A stretch of 7,245 nt of DNA from Salinisphaera sp. UBA6602 (GCA_002433465.1 DJIE01000020.1:5485-12729); one strand, 5' to 3'. Counted from the stretch's first letter, positions 1-7,011 are shown. The notes: generated from the letters alone by a model not told the origin. Numbers and translations: made by a program.

Positions 1-363
1 GCGGATTCCGCGCGCGCCATACTGGACGGGCACTTCGTGCTGTCGCGCCAGCTCGCCGAATCCGGCCACTATCCGGCCATCGATATCGAAGCCTCGATAA
101 GCCGCGCAATGACCGCGCTTATCGATGAAATGCATCTGTCGCGTATCCAGTACTTTAAGCAGATGCTCTCTCGTTACCAGCGCAACCGCGACCTCATCAG
201 CGTGGGCGCCTACGCGAAGGGCAGTGATCCGTTGCTCGACCAGGCCATCGAAATGTATCCGCAGCTCGAAGCCTTTTTGCAGCAATCGATGAATCAACGC
301 GCCGATTTCGACCATGCCAGCCAGCAACTGGCGGACCTGTTACCGCAGAGAACCACGCACTGA
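1..363 (+). CDS. fliI: Flagellar export ATPase FliI, C-terminal part (5' end outside window)
   Basis: FliI is the cytoplasmic ATPase of the flagellar type III export apparatus. It is related to the F1 beta subunit and works with FliH and FliJ to deliver substrates to the membrane gate. The window opens in frame 1 inside the gene, and 120 codons remain before the TGA at 361-363. The first residues read [20 protein letters not shown], followed by [16 protein letters not shown]; both blocks are highly conserved in FliI and related type III ATPases, just after the catalytic core. The rest is the helical C-terminal domain, ending in PQRTTH. The Walker motifs lie upstream and cannot be seen. A GTG at 37 falls within the conserved block and is not a real start. 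fliJ starts one base after the stop, as expected in a fliHIJK operon. Identification is very secure. Confidence 0.96.
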   Translation, partial: ADSARAILDGHFVLSRQLAESGHYPAIDIEASISRAMTALIDEMHLSRIQYFKQMLSRYQRNRDLISVGAYAKGSDPLLDQAIEMYPQLEAFLQQSMNQRADFDHASQQLADLLPQRTTH

Positions 364-364
364 T

Positions 365-811
365 ATGGCCAAGACTTCCGCACTCGAAACCCTGATCGAC
401 CTGGCGACCGACGACCGCGACGCGGCCGCCGCCACGCTCGGGCGTCTGCGTCGCGATCACCAGCAGACCGAACAGAAGCTCGAAGCGTTGTTGACCTATC
501 ACGCCGAATATCAGCGCCGTCTCGACGACGCCATGGCAATGGGCATGAGCATTGCCACGCTTCAGAATTACCAGCGCTTCATCGCCTCCCTCGAGCATGC
601 CATCGAACAGCAGCGCGGCGCGGTCAATCAAAGCGAGCGCCGCGTCGAGCATGGCAACGAGGACTGGCGCGACCGCCAGAAACGCCTGAATTCCTACGAT
701 GTACTGGCAGTGCGTCGCCGCGAGGCGGCCCAGCAGGCCGAAGCCCGCCGCGAGCAACGCCAGACCGACGAATTCGCCAGCCGCGCGCTCTCTGCCGGCC
801 TTTATCAATAA
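365..811 (+). CDS. fliJ: Flagellar export chaperone/ATPase stalk protein FliJ
   Basis: FliJ is a small cytoplasmic coiled-coil protein that sits in the central pore of the FliI hexamer, like the gamma subunit of F1. It contacts FlhA and also escorts export chaperones. The product has 148 residues, close to the usual ~147. It begins MAKTSALETLIDLATDDRD and is almost entirely charged helix rich in Gln, Arg and Glu, with no membrane segment. The C-terminal part, with KRLNSYDVLAVRRREA followed by QRQTDEFASRA, fits the conserved Arg-rich end of FliJ (a DE.A motif near the terminus). An in-frame ATG at 314 would extend it by 17 codons into fliI. I prefer the ATG at 365, which gives the family length and lies one base past the fliI stop, suggesting coupled translation. 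No strong ribosome site is visible. Sequence conservation in FliJ is low, so position between fliI and fliK also supports the call. Confidence 0.92.
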   Translation: MAKTSALETLIDLATDDRDAAAATLGRLRRDHQQTEQKLEALLTYHAEYQRRLDDAMAMGMSIATLQNYQRFIASLEHAIEQQRGAVNQSERRVEHGNEDWRDRQKRLNSYDVLAVRRREAAQQAEARREQRQTDEFASRALSAGLYQ

Positions 812-837
812 CGTTCGCCGCCCACGGGAATCGCGTC

Positions 838-2382
838 ATGAGTATTCAGCTTCTCACTGCTGCAAAAACAGCGCCGGCCGAGACCGGTGCCAAGAATGCG
901 GCATCCGGCGACCAGCCCGAAGGCAAGCTCAGCTTCTCGGCCGTGCTGGCCGATCGTCGCCAAGCGCATGGCCAGGATCATAGCCAGACCCATGGCCAGG
1001 CCGATACGCGCGCTGCCAACACGGCCCGCCGGCCCGACCAGGCGTCCGCCAAACACGCGGCCGCCCCCGGTGGGCTGGCACCGCAAGCCCTTGGCGAAAC
1101 CCAGCTGGACGCGCGCAAGGCAGACCAGCGTCTGGTCCTCGATGGGCCCAACGCGCCGCTGTCGGATACGTCGAGCGGCGCGCTGCGCGCACTGGGCCAC
1201 GGCGCAACGGACAAGCGCGCCCCGGACGCGCGCAGCGACGACAAGGCGACCGCCGAGCTGCGCGCACTCGATCGCGGTGCGTCGCGCGACGGCGCGCTCG
1301 CAGCCGAACCCGCAACTGAACTCGAACCGGCTCGCGATAGCGACACGCCTGCCGATAGCGAAGCCGCGGGCGAAAACGAGGCGCTCGTATTCGCCGACAT
1401 GCGCTGGATTGGCCAGGCCGTGTCGGCCCAGCCGCGCGGCACAGCGCCGTCATCGGCGAAACCGGCATCGGATAACGGCCTGGCGCGTCTGGCGCCGGCC
1501 TCGGCCGACGTGCAGCTTTCGCTTCAGACCGCCACGCAGGCACAGGCCGACGCTGCGGACGACGGGGTCCGTACCCGCCTGCTGGATGCACGCGCTCTGC
1601 AGGGCGGCGACAAGCAGGCCGACAGCGCGCTGCGATTCGCCGCCGACCGCGACGGGCTGGCCAAGCAGGGCGAAGACGCCCTGACCGGCGATCGGGCCCG
1701 CATGGCAGCCGCCGCACAGAATGCGCCGACCGATACCCGCAATCCGGCCGCCTGGGCCGCCTTTGCCGGGGATACGTTCCAGCCCGGCCGCGGCACGCGT
1801 TTCCTGCAGCCCGGTCGCGACGGCGAATTTGCCGACAAACTGGACCTGAAATCACTGGCGAGCGCGGCGAGCAGCGTGCAAACCGCGGCGAGCAGCAATT
1901 TTACCCCGGCCGCCCAGCCGGCCGCCCTGGCGGCCAGCGTACAGGCGCCGCTGGGCAGTGAAGCCTGGAAACAGGCGATTAACCAGCAGGCCCTGCGCCT
2001 GACCCACCTGGGCGACGGCGCGGCCGAACTCACGCTCTACCCGCGCGAACTCGGCCAGCTGCACGTATCACTCAAGATGGGTGAACAGGCCCAGCTGCAC
2101 TTCGCCTCGGCGCATGCGGACGTGCGTGCCGCGGTCGAAGCCGCATTGCCGCAGCTGCGTCATGCCTTCGCCGAAAGCGGGATCAATCTCGGCCAGACGT
2201 CGGTCAGCGACCAGGGCGCGAACCCGAATTCGTCGAACAACAACGGCAACGGTCGTGCTCAGGCCGGCGCCGGATCGGCCGATAGCGGGGACGTCGCAAG
2301 CGTGGACGCATTGACCGCACCGGTGGCAGTGACGACGCTGGCCGGACGCACGCTCGACGGCGGCATCGACATCTTCGCCTAG
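838..2382 (+). CDS. fliK: Flagellar hook-length control protein FliK
   Basis: FliK is exported during hook assembly, measures hook length as a molecular ruler, and switches FlhB from rod/hook to filament substrates. The product has 514 residues, longer than enteric FliK (~400). Its first ~370 residues are low-complexity, rich in Ala, Asp, Arg and Gln, as expected of the exported ruler region. The N-terminus MSIQLLTAAKTA and FSAVLADRR at about residues 33-41 look like a type III export region. The conserved hook-length domain lies near residues 375-460, with LRLTHLGDGAAELTLYPREL, then GQLHVSLKM and the helix VRAAVEAALPQLRHAFAESG. The last ~55 residues are Asn/Ser/Gly- and Ala-rich. Short internal repeats occur in the linker, for example LRAL-x2-GA at a 25-residue spacing. 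The ATG at 838 lies 26 bases after fliJ, with a weak GGGAA seven bases upstream. Name is secure from the C-terminal domain and position. Confidence 0.93.
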   Translation: MSIQLLTAAKTAPAETGAKNAASGDQPEGKLSFSAVLADRRQAHGQDHSQTHGQADTRAANTARRPDQASAKHAAAPGGLAPQALGETQLDARKADQRLVLDGPNAPLSDTSSGALRALGHGATDKRAPDARSDDKATAELRALDRGASRDGALAAEPATELEPARDSDTPADSEAAGENEALVFADMRWIGQAVSAQPRGTAPSSAKPASDNGLARLAPASADVQLSLQTATQAQADAADDGVRTRLLDARALQGGDKQADSALRFAADRDGLAKQGEDALTGDRARMAAAAQNAPTDTRNPAAWAAFAGDTFQPGRGTRFLQPGRDGEFADKLDLKSLASAASSVQTAASSNFTPAAQPAALAASVQAPLGSEAWKQAINQQALRLTHLGDGAAELTLYPRELGQLHVSLKMGEQAQLHFASAHADVRAAVEAALPQLRHAFAESGINLGQTSVSDQGANPNSSNNNGNGRAQAGAGSADSGDVASVDALTAPVAVTTLAGRTLDGGIDIFA

Positions 2383-2467
2383 GGTCTGTAAGGCTAGCGT
2401 TCTCAGACTCTAGTCGCCCATACGGCGGCCCCGGCCGCTGACTCACTTTCAAGGATAATCCTCGCCC
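2383..2467 (+). other. fliK-fliL intergenic gap with two inverted repeats
   Basis: This 85-base gap is the longest between genes in the operon. One inverted repeat pairs 2381-2388 with 2404-2411 (8 pairs, one a G-U wobble on the + strand RNA, loop 15). It begins on the fliK stop codon. A second, very GC-rich one pairs 2425-2430 with 2433-2438 around two bases; in practice it would be five pairs with a four-base loop. Neither is followed by a T-run, so neither is a standard intrinsic terminator. They could weaken read-through, protect an mRNA end, or mark the boundary of a separate fliL operon. I found no clear sigma70, sigma28 or sigma54 promoter here. The hairpins are seen; their function is inference. 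Confidence 0.4.
2451..2455 (+). promoter_or_regulatory. Probable fliL ribosome binding site
   Basis: AAGGA is the only purine-rich, Shine-Dalgarno-like stretch upstream of the fliL ATG. The spacing to the start is 12 bases, somewhat long. It supports independent initiation of fliL, which is too far from fliK for simple stop-start coupling. Confidence 0.5.
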
Positions 2468-2953
2468 ATGGCCACTTCGCCCCCCAACGCCCCCGGCAGC
2501 AACCGCATGCTCTGGCTCATCATCATGGCGCTGGCGCTGGTCATCGTGACCGGCGCGGCGATCGGCGGCACTTATTTCTTCATGAACGACGGCGACAAGG
2601 AAGCCGCCGCCCCGGCCCACGCGCCGGCCGTGCCCAAGCCCGCGCCGGTGTTCGTGCAGATCGACCCGTTCACGGCCAACCTCAGCGATCCGCGCGGGCG
2701 TATCCTTTACGTACGTATTGCGGTTAAGGTCGACGACAGCAAGGCCGCAGAACAGCTTGCCGAACACATGCCCGAGGTCCGCAACCGTATTCTCATGACT
2801 ATCGCCGATACAAAGGCCGACAACCTCACCAGCGCAAGCGGCAAGCAATCGCTGGCCGAGTCGCTGCAGGTGGCGATCGCCCGGCCTTTCTACGAGGACG
2901 AAGACGCCATTGGCGTGCAGGAAGTCCTCTTCACCGACTTCATCGTTCAATAG
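2468..2953 (+). CDS. fliL: Flagellar basal body-associated protein FliL
   Basis: FliL is a single-pass inner membrane protein of the basal body. It surrounds and supports the MotAB stator and affects torque, especially in swarming. The product has 161 residues, the normal size. It has a short cytoplasmic N-terminus, one membrane segment at about residues 15-38 (starting MLWLIIMALALVIVTGAA), an Ala/Pro-rich linker at about 45-60, and a periplasmic domain. The domain begins VFVQIDPFTANLSDPRGRIL and includes LYVRIAVKVDD and HMPEVRNRILM. It ends with EVLFTDFIVQ, a very characteristic FliL C-terminus. The ATG at 2468 puts the membrane segment in the expected place. It is the first gene after the 85-base gap and could head a separate transcription unit with fliM-fliR. 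fliM begins nine bases after its stop. Confidence 0.95.
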   Translation: MATSPPNAPGSNRMLWLIIMALALVIVTGAAIGGTYFFMNDGDKEAAAPAHAPAVPKPAPVFVQIDPFTANLSDPRGRILYVRIAVKVDDSKAAEQLAEHMPEVRNRILMTIADTKADNLTSASGKQSLAESLQVAIARPFYEDEDAIGVQEVLFTDFIVQ

Positions 2954-2962
2954 GCAGCGATC

Positions 2963-3973
2963 GTGTCCAACGACGACATGCTTTCGCAGGACGAAATCGA
3001 CTCGCTGATGCTGGGCGTCAGCGGCGACGAGGAGCCGTCTGCGAGCAGCAAGGACAACGGCGGCAAGCGCATCCGCGCTTTCGACCCCAACGACCAGCAG
3101 CGCGTGGTGCACGGACGCCTGCATGCGTTCGACATCATCAACGAGCGCTTCGCACGTCGGTTTCGCATGTCGCTGTTCAACCTGATCCGGCGCAATGCGG
3201 ATATCACGGTCGGGCGGCTCAAGATCCAGAAATACAAGGACTTCACCCGCAATCTGCCGGTGCCGACCAATATCAACCTGATCAGCATCAAGCCGCTGCG
3301 CGGCAATGCGCTGGTGGTGTTTCCGCCGAACCTGGTCTATCTGGTCGTCGATAGCCTGTTCGGCGGCGACGGCCGGTTTCTGACCCGCTCGGAAGGCCGC
3401 GAATTCACCCATACCGAGCAACGCATCATTCAACGACTGCTTTCGCTGGCGCTGGAAAGCTATCAGGAAGGCTGGAAGAGCGTGTATCCGGTAGAGCTGG
3501 AGTATCAGCGCGCCGAAATGCAGGTGAAGTTCACCAACATCACCAGCAACGACAACGAGCTCGTGATCAGTTCGACGTTTCATGTCGAGGTGGGCGCGTT
3601 CGGCAGCGATTTCCAGATATGCATGCCCTATTCCATGATCGAACCGATCAAGGATCTGTTGTCCGGACCGCTGCAAAAACGCGATCCGGAAGACGAGCGC
3701 CAGCGCACGCAGCAGCTGGCCGGCGAGATCAAGCAGAGCAATATCAGGCTGGTGGCCGATTTCACCGAAATCGAAACCACGCTCGGCCGGATCGCCCAGC
3801 TGGAAGTCGGCGATGTTCTGCCGATCGACCTGCCCCGTGCCATCACTGCCCGCGTTGACGGCGTGCCGGTACTCGAATGCGACTACGGACGGCTCAACGA
3901 CCGCAAGGCGCTACGCGTAACCCGTGTCATCAACCAAGAGGCTTCAAAGTCCAACCAGGGACCGAAAAAATGA
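2963..3973 (+). CDS. fliM: Flagellar motor switch protein FliM
   Basis: FliM is the middle protein of the C-ring. It binds phosphorylated CheY, joins FliG to FliN and takes part in reversal of rotation. The product has 336 residues, the usual length. The N-terminal CheY-P-binding peptide is present at residues 7-16 (LSQDEIDSLM). The middle domain covers about residues 45-230 and carries the GGDG form of the GGxG motif at 134-137, in the FliG-contacting region. The C-terminal SpoA domain, shared with FliN, lies at about 250-325, with LAQLEVGDVLPIDLPRAI and the ending ALRVTRVI. The chosen start is GTG at 2963, nine bases after fliL; an in-frame ATG at 2978 would leave only one residue before LSQDEID. 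Intact binding peptide, switch motif and SpoA domain imply a working, chemotaxis-linked motor. The gene overlaps fliN by four bases (ATGA). Confidence 0.97.
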   Translation: MSNDDMLSQDEIDSLMLGVSGDEEPSASSKDNGGKRIRAFDPNDQQRVVHGRLHAFDIINERFARRFRMSLFNLIRRNADITVGRLKIQKYKDFTRNLPVPTNINLISIKPLRGNALVVFPPNLVYLVVDSLFGGDGRFLTRSEGREFTHTEQRIIQRLLSLALESYQEGWKSVYPVELEYQRAEMQVKFTNITSNDNELVISSTFHVEVGAFGSDFQICMPYSMIEPIKDLLSGPLQKRDPEDERQRTQQLAGEIKQSNIRLVADFTEIETTLGRIAQLEVGDVLPIDLPRAITARVDGVPVLECDYGRLNDRKALRVTRVINQEASKSNQGPKK

Positions 3974-4467
3974 ACGACGATAAGGCCCAGAGCGGCGCCG
4001 ACGACGATTGGGCCGCCGCCCTCGCCGAACAGACCGGCGAACAGCCGAACAGCGAAGGCGACAGCATGGAGGATGCCTGGGGCGAGGCCATGGCCGAACA
4101 GGCCGAAGTCGAGACGGGCGGCAAGGCCACGTCGTCTTCCAAAGCCACCAGCGCCGGCGATAGCGTGTTCAAGCCACTGGCCGACGAGGCCAAGGCCGGC
4201 ACGCCGCGCGAACTCGACATGATCATGGAGATCCCGGTCACCCTGTCGGTGGAACTGGGCCAGACACGTCTGACCATTCGCGAACTGCTCGATCTGGCCC
4301 AGGGCTCGGTAGTGGAACTCGATGGCCTGGCCGGCGAGCCGATGTCGATTCTGGTCAACGGCTATCTCATCGCCCAGGGCGAAGTGGTCGTGGTCGATGA
4401 GAAATACGGCATCCGTATCACCGAAATCGTGACCCGCTCGGAACGTATTCATAAACTCAACAAATGA
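3970..4467 (+). CDS. fliN: Flagellar motor switch protein FliN
   Basis: FliN forms the lower rim of the C-ring, takes part in switching and docks FliH-FliI complexes for export. The product has 165 residues, longer than enteric FliN (137). The extra length is in an acidic, Ala/Gln-rich N-terminus. The SpoA domain covers about residues 82-158, from LDMIMEIPVTLSVELGQTRL through GSVVELDGLAGEP and ILVNGYLIAQGEVVVVDEKY to IRITEIV. The Val run EVVVV matches the hydrophobic patch that binds FliH. The N-terminus holds two similar short motifs, DDWAAALAEQ at 12-21 and DAWGEAMAEQ at 35-44. The ATG at 3970 overlaps the fliM stop as ATGA. In-frame upstream codons from 3877 lie within fliM and are not used. 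fliO starts inside the stop region in the same manner, so fliM, fliN and fliO are probably translationally coupled. Confidence 0.96.
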   Translation: MNDDKAQSGADDDWAAALAEQTGEQPNSEGDSMEDAWGEAMAEQAEVETGGKATSSSKATSAGDSVFKPLADEAKAGTPRELDMIMEIPVTLSVELGQTRLTIRELLDLAQGSVVELDGLAGEPMSILVNGYLIAQGEVVVVDEKYGIRITEIVTRSERIHKLNK

Positions 4468-4967
4468 ACGACGACGAGGCACAACAGACCATGAACGCGG
4501 CGCAGGATGCGCCGCGTACCGGTTCGGCCGACTGGCTCCACGGCCAGACCCAGACGGGCGCGGACACGCCCTCGGCCGCGGTGCCCCGTGCCAATAGCTC
4601 GCTGGGCATGGAAAGCATCGGCCGCACCTCGCTGGGATTGATCGCGGTGATAGCGCTGATCTTCGTCTGCAGCGCCCTGCTCAAGCGCTTTGGCCCCTAT
4701 CGCAACCGCAGCGCACGCTCGCTGGACATCATCGCCAGCCAGAGCCTGGGCCCGCGCGAACGCGTTGTGGTCGTCGAAGTCGAAGACACCTGGCTGGTGC
4801 TGGGCGTCGCCCCGAACAGCGTCAACAAACTCCACAGCATGCCGGCCGGCGAGCGCGACAAGCCCGAACCGGGCAGCGGCCGCGCCACGCCGAGCTTCGG
4901 CGAAGCGCTCGCCGAGAATCTGCGCCGCGCCGGGTCGCGCTTTAGCCGTAACGACCGGGGCCGCTGA
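4464..4967 (+). CDS. fliO: Flagellar biosynthesis protein FliO
   Basis: FliO is a small inner membrane protein that helps FliP oligomerise and be stable while the export gate assembles. It is not retained in the final core. The product has 167 residues. It has a polar N-terminal region of about 54 residues, one membrane segment at about 55-73 ([18 protein letters not shown]), a basic patch KRFGPYRNR just after it (positive-inside), and a cytoplasmic domain. The domain includes [20 protein letters not shown] and TWLVLGVAP, a compact beta-rich pattern typical of FliO. The tail is polar and basic. The ATG at 4464 overlaps the fliN stop by four bases; a second in-frame ATG at 4491 is less likely because it loses the overlap. 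The gene overlaps fliP by one base (TGATG). FliO is poorly conserved, so position adds weight. Confidence 0.92.
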   Translation: MNDDEAQQTMNAAQDAPRTGSADWLHGQTQTGADTPSAAVPRANSSLGMESIGRTSLGLIAVIALIFVCSALLKRFGPYRNRSARSLDIIASQSLGPRERVVVVEVEDTWLVLGVAPNSVNKLHSMPAGERDKPEPGSGRATPSFGEALAENLRRAGSRFSRNDRGR

Positions 4968-5725
4968 TGGCCCGCCTGCCGATACGCCTGCTGCTGGCCC
5001 TGCTGGCGCTGACCGCAAGCTTTGCCGTAGGCGCCCAGGAGCCCGGCGCGCTGCCTGGCGTCGTCGCGCGCCCGCTCCAGGATGGCGGCCAGTCCTGGAC
5101 ACTGTCGGTCCAGACGCTCGTACTGCTCACGGCGATGGCGTTTTTGCCGGCCGTGCTGCTGATGATGACCGGCTTCACCCGCATCATCATCGTGTTGAGC
5201 CTGTTGCGCAGCGCGATCGGTACACCCACCGCACCGCCCAATCAGGTGCTGCTTGGACTGGCGCTGTTTCTCACGTTCTTCGTGATGTCGCCGGTATTCG
5301 AGCGCATCTACGACGTGGCCTACGAACCCTTGTCGCGCGACGAAATCACCTTTCAACAAGCGCTGCAGAACGGCGTACAGCCGCTGCGTGAGTTCATGCT
5401 GCGCCAGACGCGGGAAAGCGATCTGGCCATGTTCGCCAATCTTGGCGATATTCCGCCCATGCAGGGTCCGGAGGACGTGCCGCTGCGGCTGTTGCTGCCG
5501 GCGTTCGTAACCAGCGAGCTGAAGACGGCCTTTCAGGTCGGCTTCATGATTTTCATCCCGTTTTTGATCATCGACCTGGTGGTGGCCAGCGTCCTCATGT
5601 CGCTGGGCATGATGATGGTGCCGCCCGCCACGATCTCCCTGCCGTTCAAGCTCATGCTGTTCGTGCTCGTGGACGGCTGGACGCTGTTGATCGGCTCGCT
5701 GGCCGACAGCTTCTTCATGAGCTAG
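4967..5725 (+). CDS. fliP: Flagellar type III export gate protein FliP
   Basis: FliP is the main subunit of the FliP5-FliQ4-FliR1 export gate in the inner membrane. The product has 252 residues. It starts with a signal peptide (hydrophobic core [16 protein letters not shown]), probably cleaved after A23; FliP is unusual among export gate proteins in being processed. Conserved blocks follow: [16 protein letters not shown] at about 66-81, [20 protein letters not shown] at 90-109, [16 protein letters not shown] at 178-193 and [13 protein letters not shown] at 226-238. The last two match the family signatures. Residues 215-217 are MMM within [10 protein letters not shown], the methionine gasket that seals the closed channel. 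Membrane segments lie at about 47-68, 92-112, 190-212 and 227-247. The ATG at 4967 overlaps the fliO stop by one base, so translation is probably by re-initiation. Confidence 0.98.
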   Translation: MARLPIRLLLALLALTASFAVGAQEPGALPGVVARPLQDGGQSWTLSVQTLVLLTAMAFLPAVLLMMTGFTRIIIVLSLLRSAIGTPTAPPNQVLLGLALFLTFFVMSPVFERIYDVAYEPLSRDEITFQQALQNGVQPLREFMLRQTRESDLAMFANLGDIPPMQGPEDVPLRLLLPAFVTSELKTAFQVGFMIFIPFLIIDLVVASVLMSLGMMMVPPATISLPFKLMLFVLVDGWTLLIGSLADSFFMS

Positions 5726-5729
5726 GGGG
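5724..5729 (+). promoter_or_regulatory. Probable fliQ ribosome binding site
   Basis: AGGGGG overlaps the fliP stop codon and lies nine bases before the fliQ ATG. It is the only purine run in the 13-base gap and supports the ATG at 5739. The overlap with the upstream stop would let ribosomes ending fliP restart on fliQ. Confidence 0.5.
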
Positions 5730-5738
5730 CAGACGCGC

Positions 5739-6008
5739 ATGAGTCCCGCAACCGTCATGGAACTGGCCTATCAGGGGATGCGAGTAACCCTGCTCATGGC
5801 CACGCCTTTGCTGCTGACCGCGCTGCTCGTGGGCCTGATCGTGAGCCTGTTCCAGGCCGCCACCCAGATCAACGAAATGACGCTGTCGTTCATCCCGAAG
5901 ATCCTGGCCGTTTTCGCCGCGCTCATCATTGCCGGCCCCTGGATGCTCGGCCTGATCCAGGATTTCACCCGCAATCTGTTTTTGAGCATCCCCGGCCTGA
6001 TCGGCTAA
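5739..6008 (+). CDS. fliQ: Flagellar type III export gate protein FliQ
   Basis: FliQ is the small subunit of the export gate. Four copies wrap around the FliP-FliR cone, and together they form the entry channel for flagellar substrates. The product has 89 residues, exactly the usual size. It has two hydrophobic helices at about residues 16-38 and 52-74, forming a helical hairpin. The loop between them holds the most conserved block, FQAATQINEMTLSFIPKI at about 38-55. The C-terminus FLSIPGLIG is also typical. The N-terminus MSPATVMELAYQGMRV fits the family and supports the ATG at 5739. It follows fliP by 13 bases and precedes fliR by 15, the standard PQR order. Confidence 0.97.
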   Translation: MSPATVMELAYQGMRVTLLMATPLLLTALLVGLIVSLFQAATQINEMTLSFIPKILAVFAALIIAGPWMLGLIQDFTRNLFLSIPGLIG

Positions 6009-6023
6009 GCGCTGCCTGCAGCC

Positions 6024-6815
6024 ATGATCGAGTTCACCACGAGCCAGATCACGCCCTGGGTGATGTCGCTGTTCTGGCCGTTCGTGCGTATTCTGGCTTT
6101 CGTCGCCGTGGCGCCCATCCTGGGCGAGAACAGCCTGTCACGAGTTGCCAAGGTCGGCGTTGCGGTTCTGCTGGCATTCATCATCGCACCCACGCTGCCG
6201 CCGCCGCCGGACATCCCGCCGGTGTCCTATGTGGGCGTATGGCTGATCGTTCAACAGATTCTTATCGGCATTGCCATGGGTCTGGTCATGCGCGTGGTGT
6301 TCGCGGCCGTGCGCGCCGCGGGCGACTATATCGGCCTGCAGATGGGTCTGGGCTTCGCCTCGTTCTATTCGGCCGCCATGGGCGCGAACATCATGGTGCT
6401 GGCACAAATTCTGAACGTGTTCGCGCTGCTGTTCTTTCTGGCATTCGATGGCCATCTGATGATGATCCGGGTGCTCGCCTTCACCTTCTTCGAGCTACCC
6501 ATCGGTGCCGGCACGCTCGACCCAGAAGGCTGGTACACGCTGGTGCGTTGGGGCGGCACGGTATTCAGTGCCGGCCTGGGGCTGGCGCTGCCGCTTGTCA
6601 CGGCATTGCTGACCATCAATATGGCCCTGGGCATCCTCAACCGTGCCTCACCGCAGCTGTCCATCTTTTCGATCGGCTTCCCGCTCACGCTGCTCTCGGG
6701 CATCGTGCTTCTGTTCTTCATGGTTCCCGAACTCGGCGGTCTGTTCGGGCAGATGTTTGCCAACGGGATCGATGCCATGGGTGCGGTATTGAGCGCGCTC
6801 GCCGGGAGCGACTAG
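6024..6815 (+). CDS. fliR: Flagellar type III export gate protein FliR
   Basis: FliR is the single-copy subunit that closes the helical FliP-FliQ-FliR export gate and contacts FlhB. The product has 263 residues, matching the family (~264). It is hydrophobic throughout, with several membrane segments. The conserved central block GLQMGLGFASFYSAAMGAN at about 104-122 corresponds to the plug region that blocks the pore in the closed state. FELPIGAGTLDPEGW at about 156-170 and NRASPQLSIFSIGFPLTLL at about 206-224 are also family blocks, and the tail is normal. The ATG at 6024 gives the usual MIEFTTSQIT start; no clear Shine-Dalgarno is visible in the 15-base gap, so coupling to fliQ is likely. In many gammaproteobacteria flhB follows directly. 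Here no gene begins in the remaining 430 bases. Confidence 0.97.
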   Translation: MIEFTTSQITPWVMSLFWPFVRILAFVAVAPILGENSLSRVAKVGVAVLLAFIIAPTLPPPPDIPPVSYVGVWLIVQQILIGIAMGLVMRVVFAAVRAAGDYIGLQMGLGFASFYSAAMGANIMVLAQILNVFALLFFLAFDGHLMMIRVLAFTFFELPIGAGTLDPEGWYTLVRWGGTVFSAGLGLALPLVTALLTINMALGILNRASPQLSIFSIGFPLTLLSGIVLLFFMVPELGGLFGQMFANGIDAMGAVLSALAGSD

Positions 6816-7011
6816 CCGGGGCATAGGCCGGCACGGTGTGAGCCGGCGATCATGGCGACGCTACAGCGCGGCCTCATCGCGCTCGACGGGTGAGTCGCGA
6901 CGGCCCGCCGATGGGTCGTGACGGCTGATCGAACAAGGCTCGGCCCGGGTTCATCCTTGAACGCGCACGCATCCGTCCAGCAGGCCGGCCTGCGTTGTAT
7001 AGCGGTCGCGT
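6816..7011. other. Non-coding stretch after fliR with short GC-rich repeats
   Basis: I see no gene in these bases. The only short open frames (for example 13 codons from the ATG at 6852) are too small and lack a ribosome site. Just past fliR, GCCGGC occurs at 6827-6832 and 6842-6847 and can pair across a nine-base loop. GCCGG at 6815-6819 can pair instead with 6828-6832, giving a mutually exclusive hairpin. Neither is followed by a T-run, so if fliR transcription ends here it is not by a standard intrinsic terminator. An 11-base near-direct repeat occurs at 6894-6904 and 6915-6925. Confidence 0.5.
6894..6925 (+). repeat. Pair of 11-base near-identical direct repeats, 21-base spacing
   Basis: GTCGCGACGGC at 6894-6904 recurs as GTCGTGACGGC at 6915-6925, with one mismatch. 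The first copy contains the palindrome GTCGCGAC. The 21-base spacing, about two helical turns, would suit a protein dimer binding the same DNA face. In GC-rich DNA such a pair can also arise by chance, so the function is unknown. Confidence 0.3.

Noticed and set aside
314..364. Upstream ATG extending fliJ by 17 codons
   Set aside because: The extension overlaps conserved fliI coding sequence and makes FliJ longer than the family; the ATG at 365 fits better.
887..1684. A 265-codon + strand open frame inside fliK in another frame
   Set aside because: The product is an Arg/Pro/Ala-rich shadow of the GC-rich fliK linker, while the fliK frame ends in a clear conserved domain.
2383..2467. Sigma28 or sigma54 promoter ahead of fliL
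   Set aside because: I found no TAAA-N15-GCCGATAA-like or TGGC-N9-TGC-like pair with acceptable spacing in the gap.
2204..3676. A 490-codon open frame on the - strand opposite fliK, fliL and fliM
   Set aside because: It lies antisense to three well-identified genes, resembles no family I know, and long antisense frames are expected in GC-rich genes with biased third codon positions.
4697..5758. A 353-codon open frame on the - strand opposite fliO and fliP
   Set aside because: Same explanation: it is antisense to conserved genes and its Gln/Arg/His-rich product looks like a reverse reading of a membrane protein.
6852..6893. A 13-residue open frame after fliR
   Set aside because: Too short, no ribosome binding site and no recognisable content.
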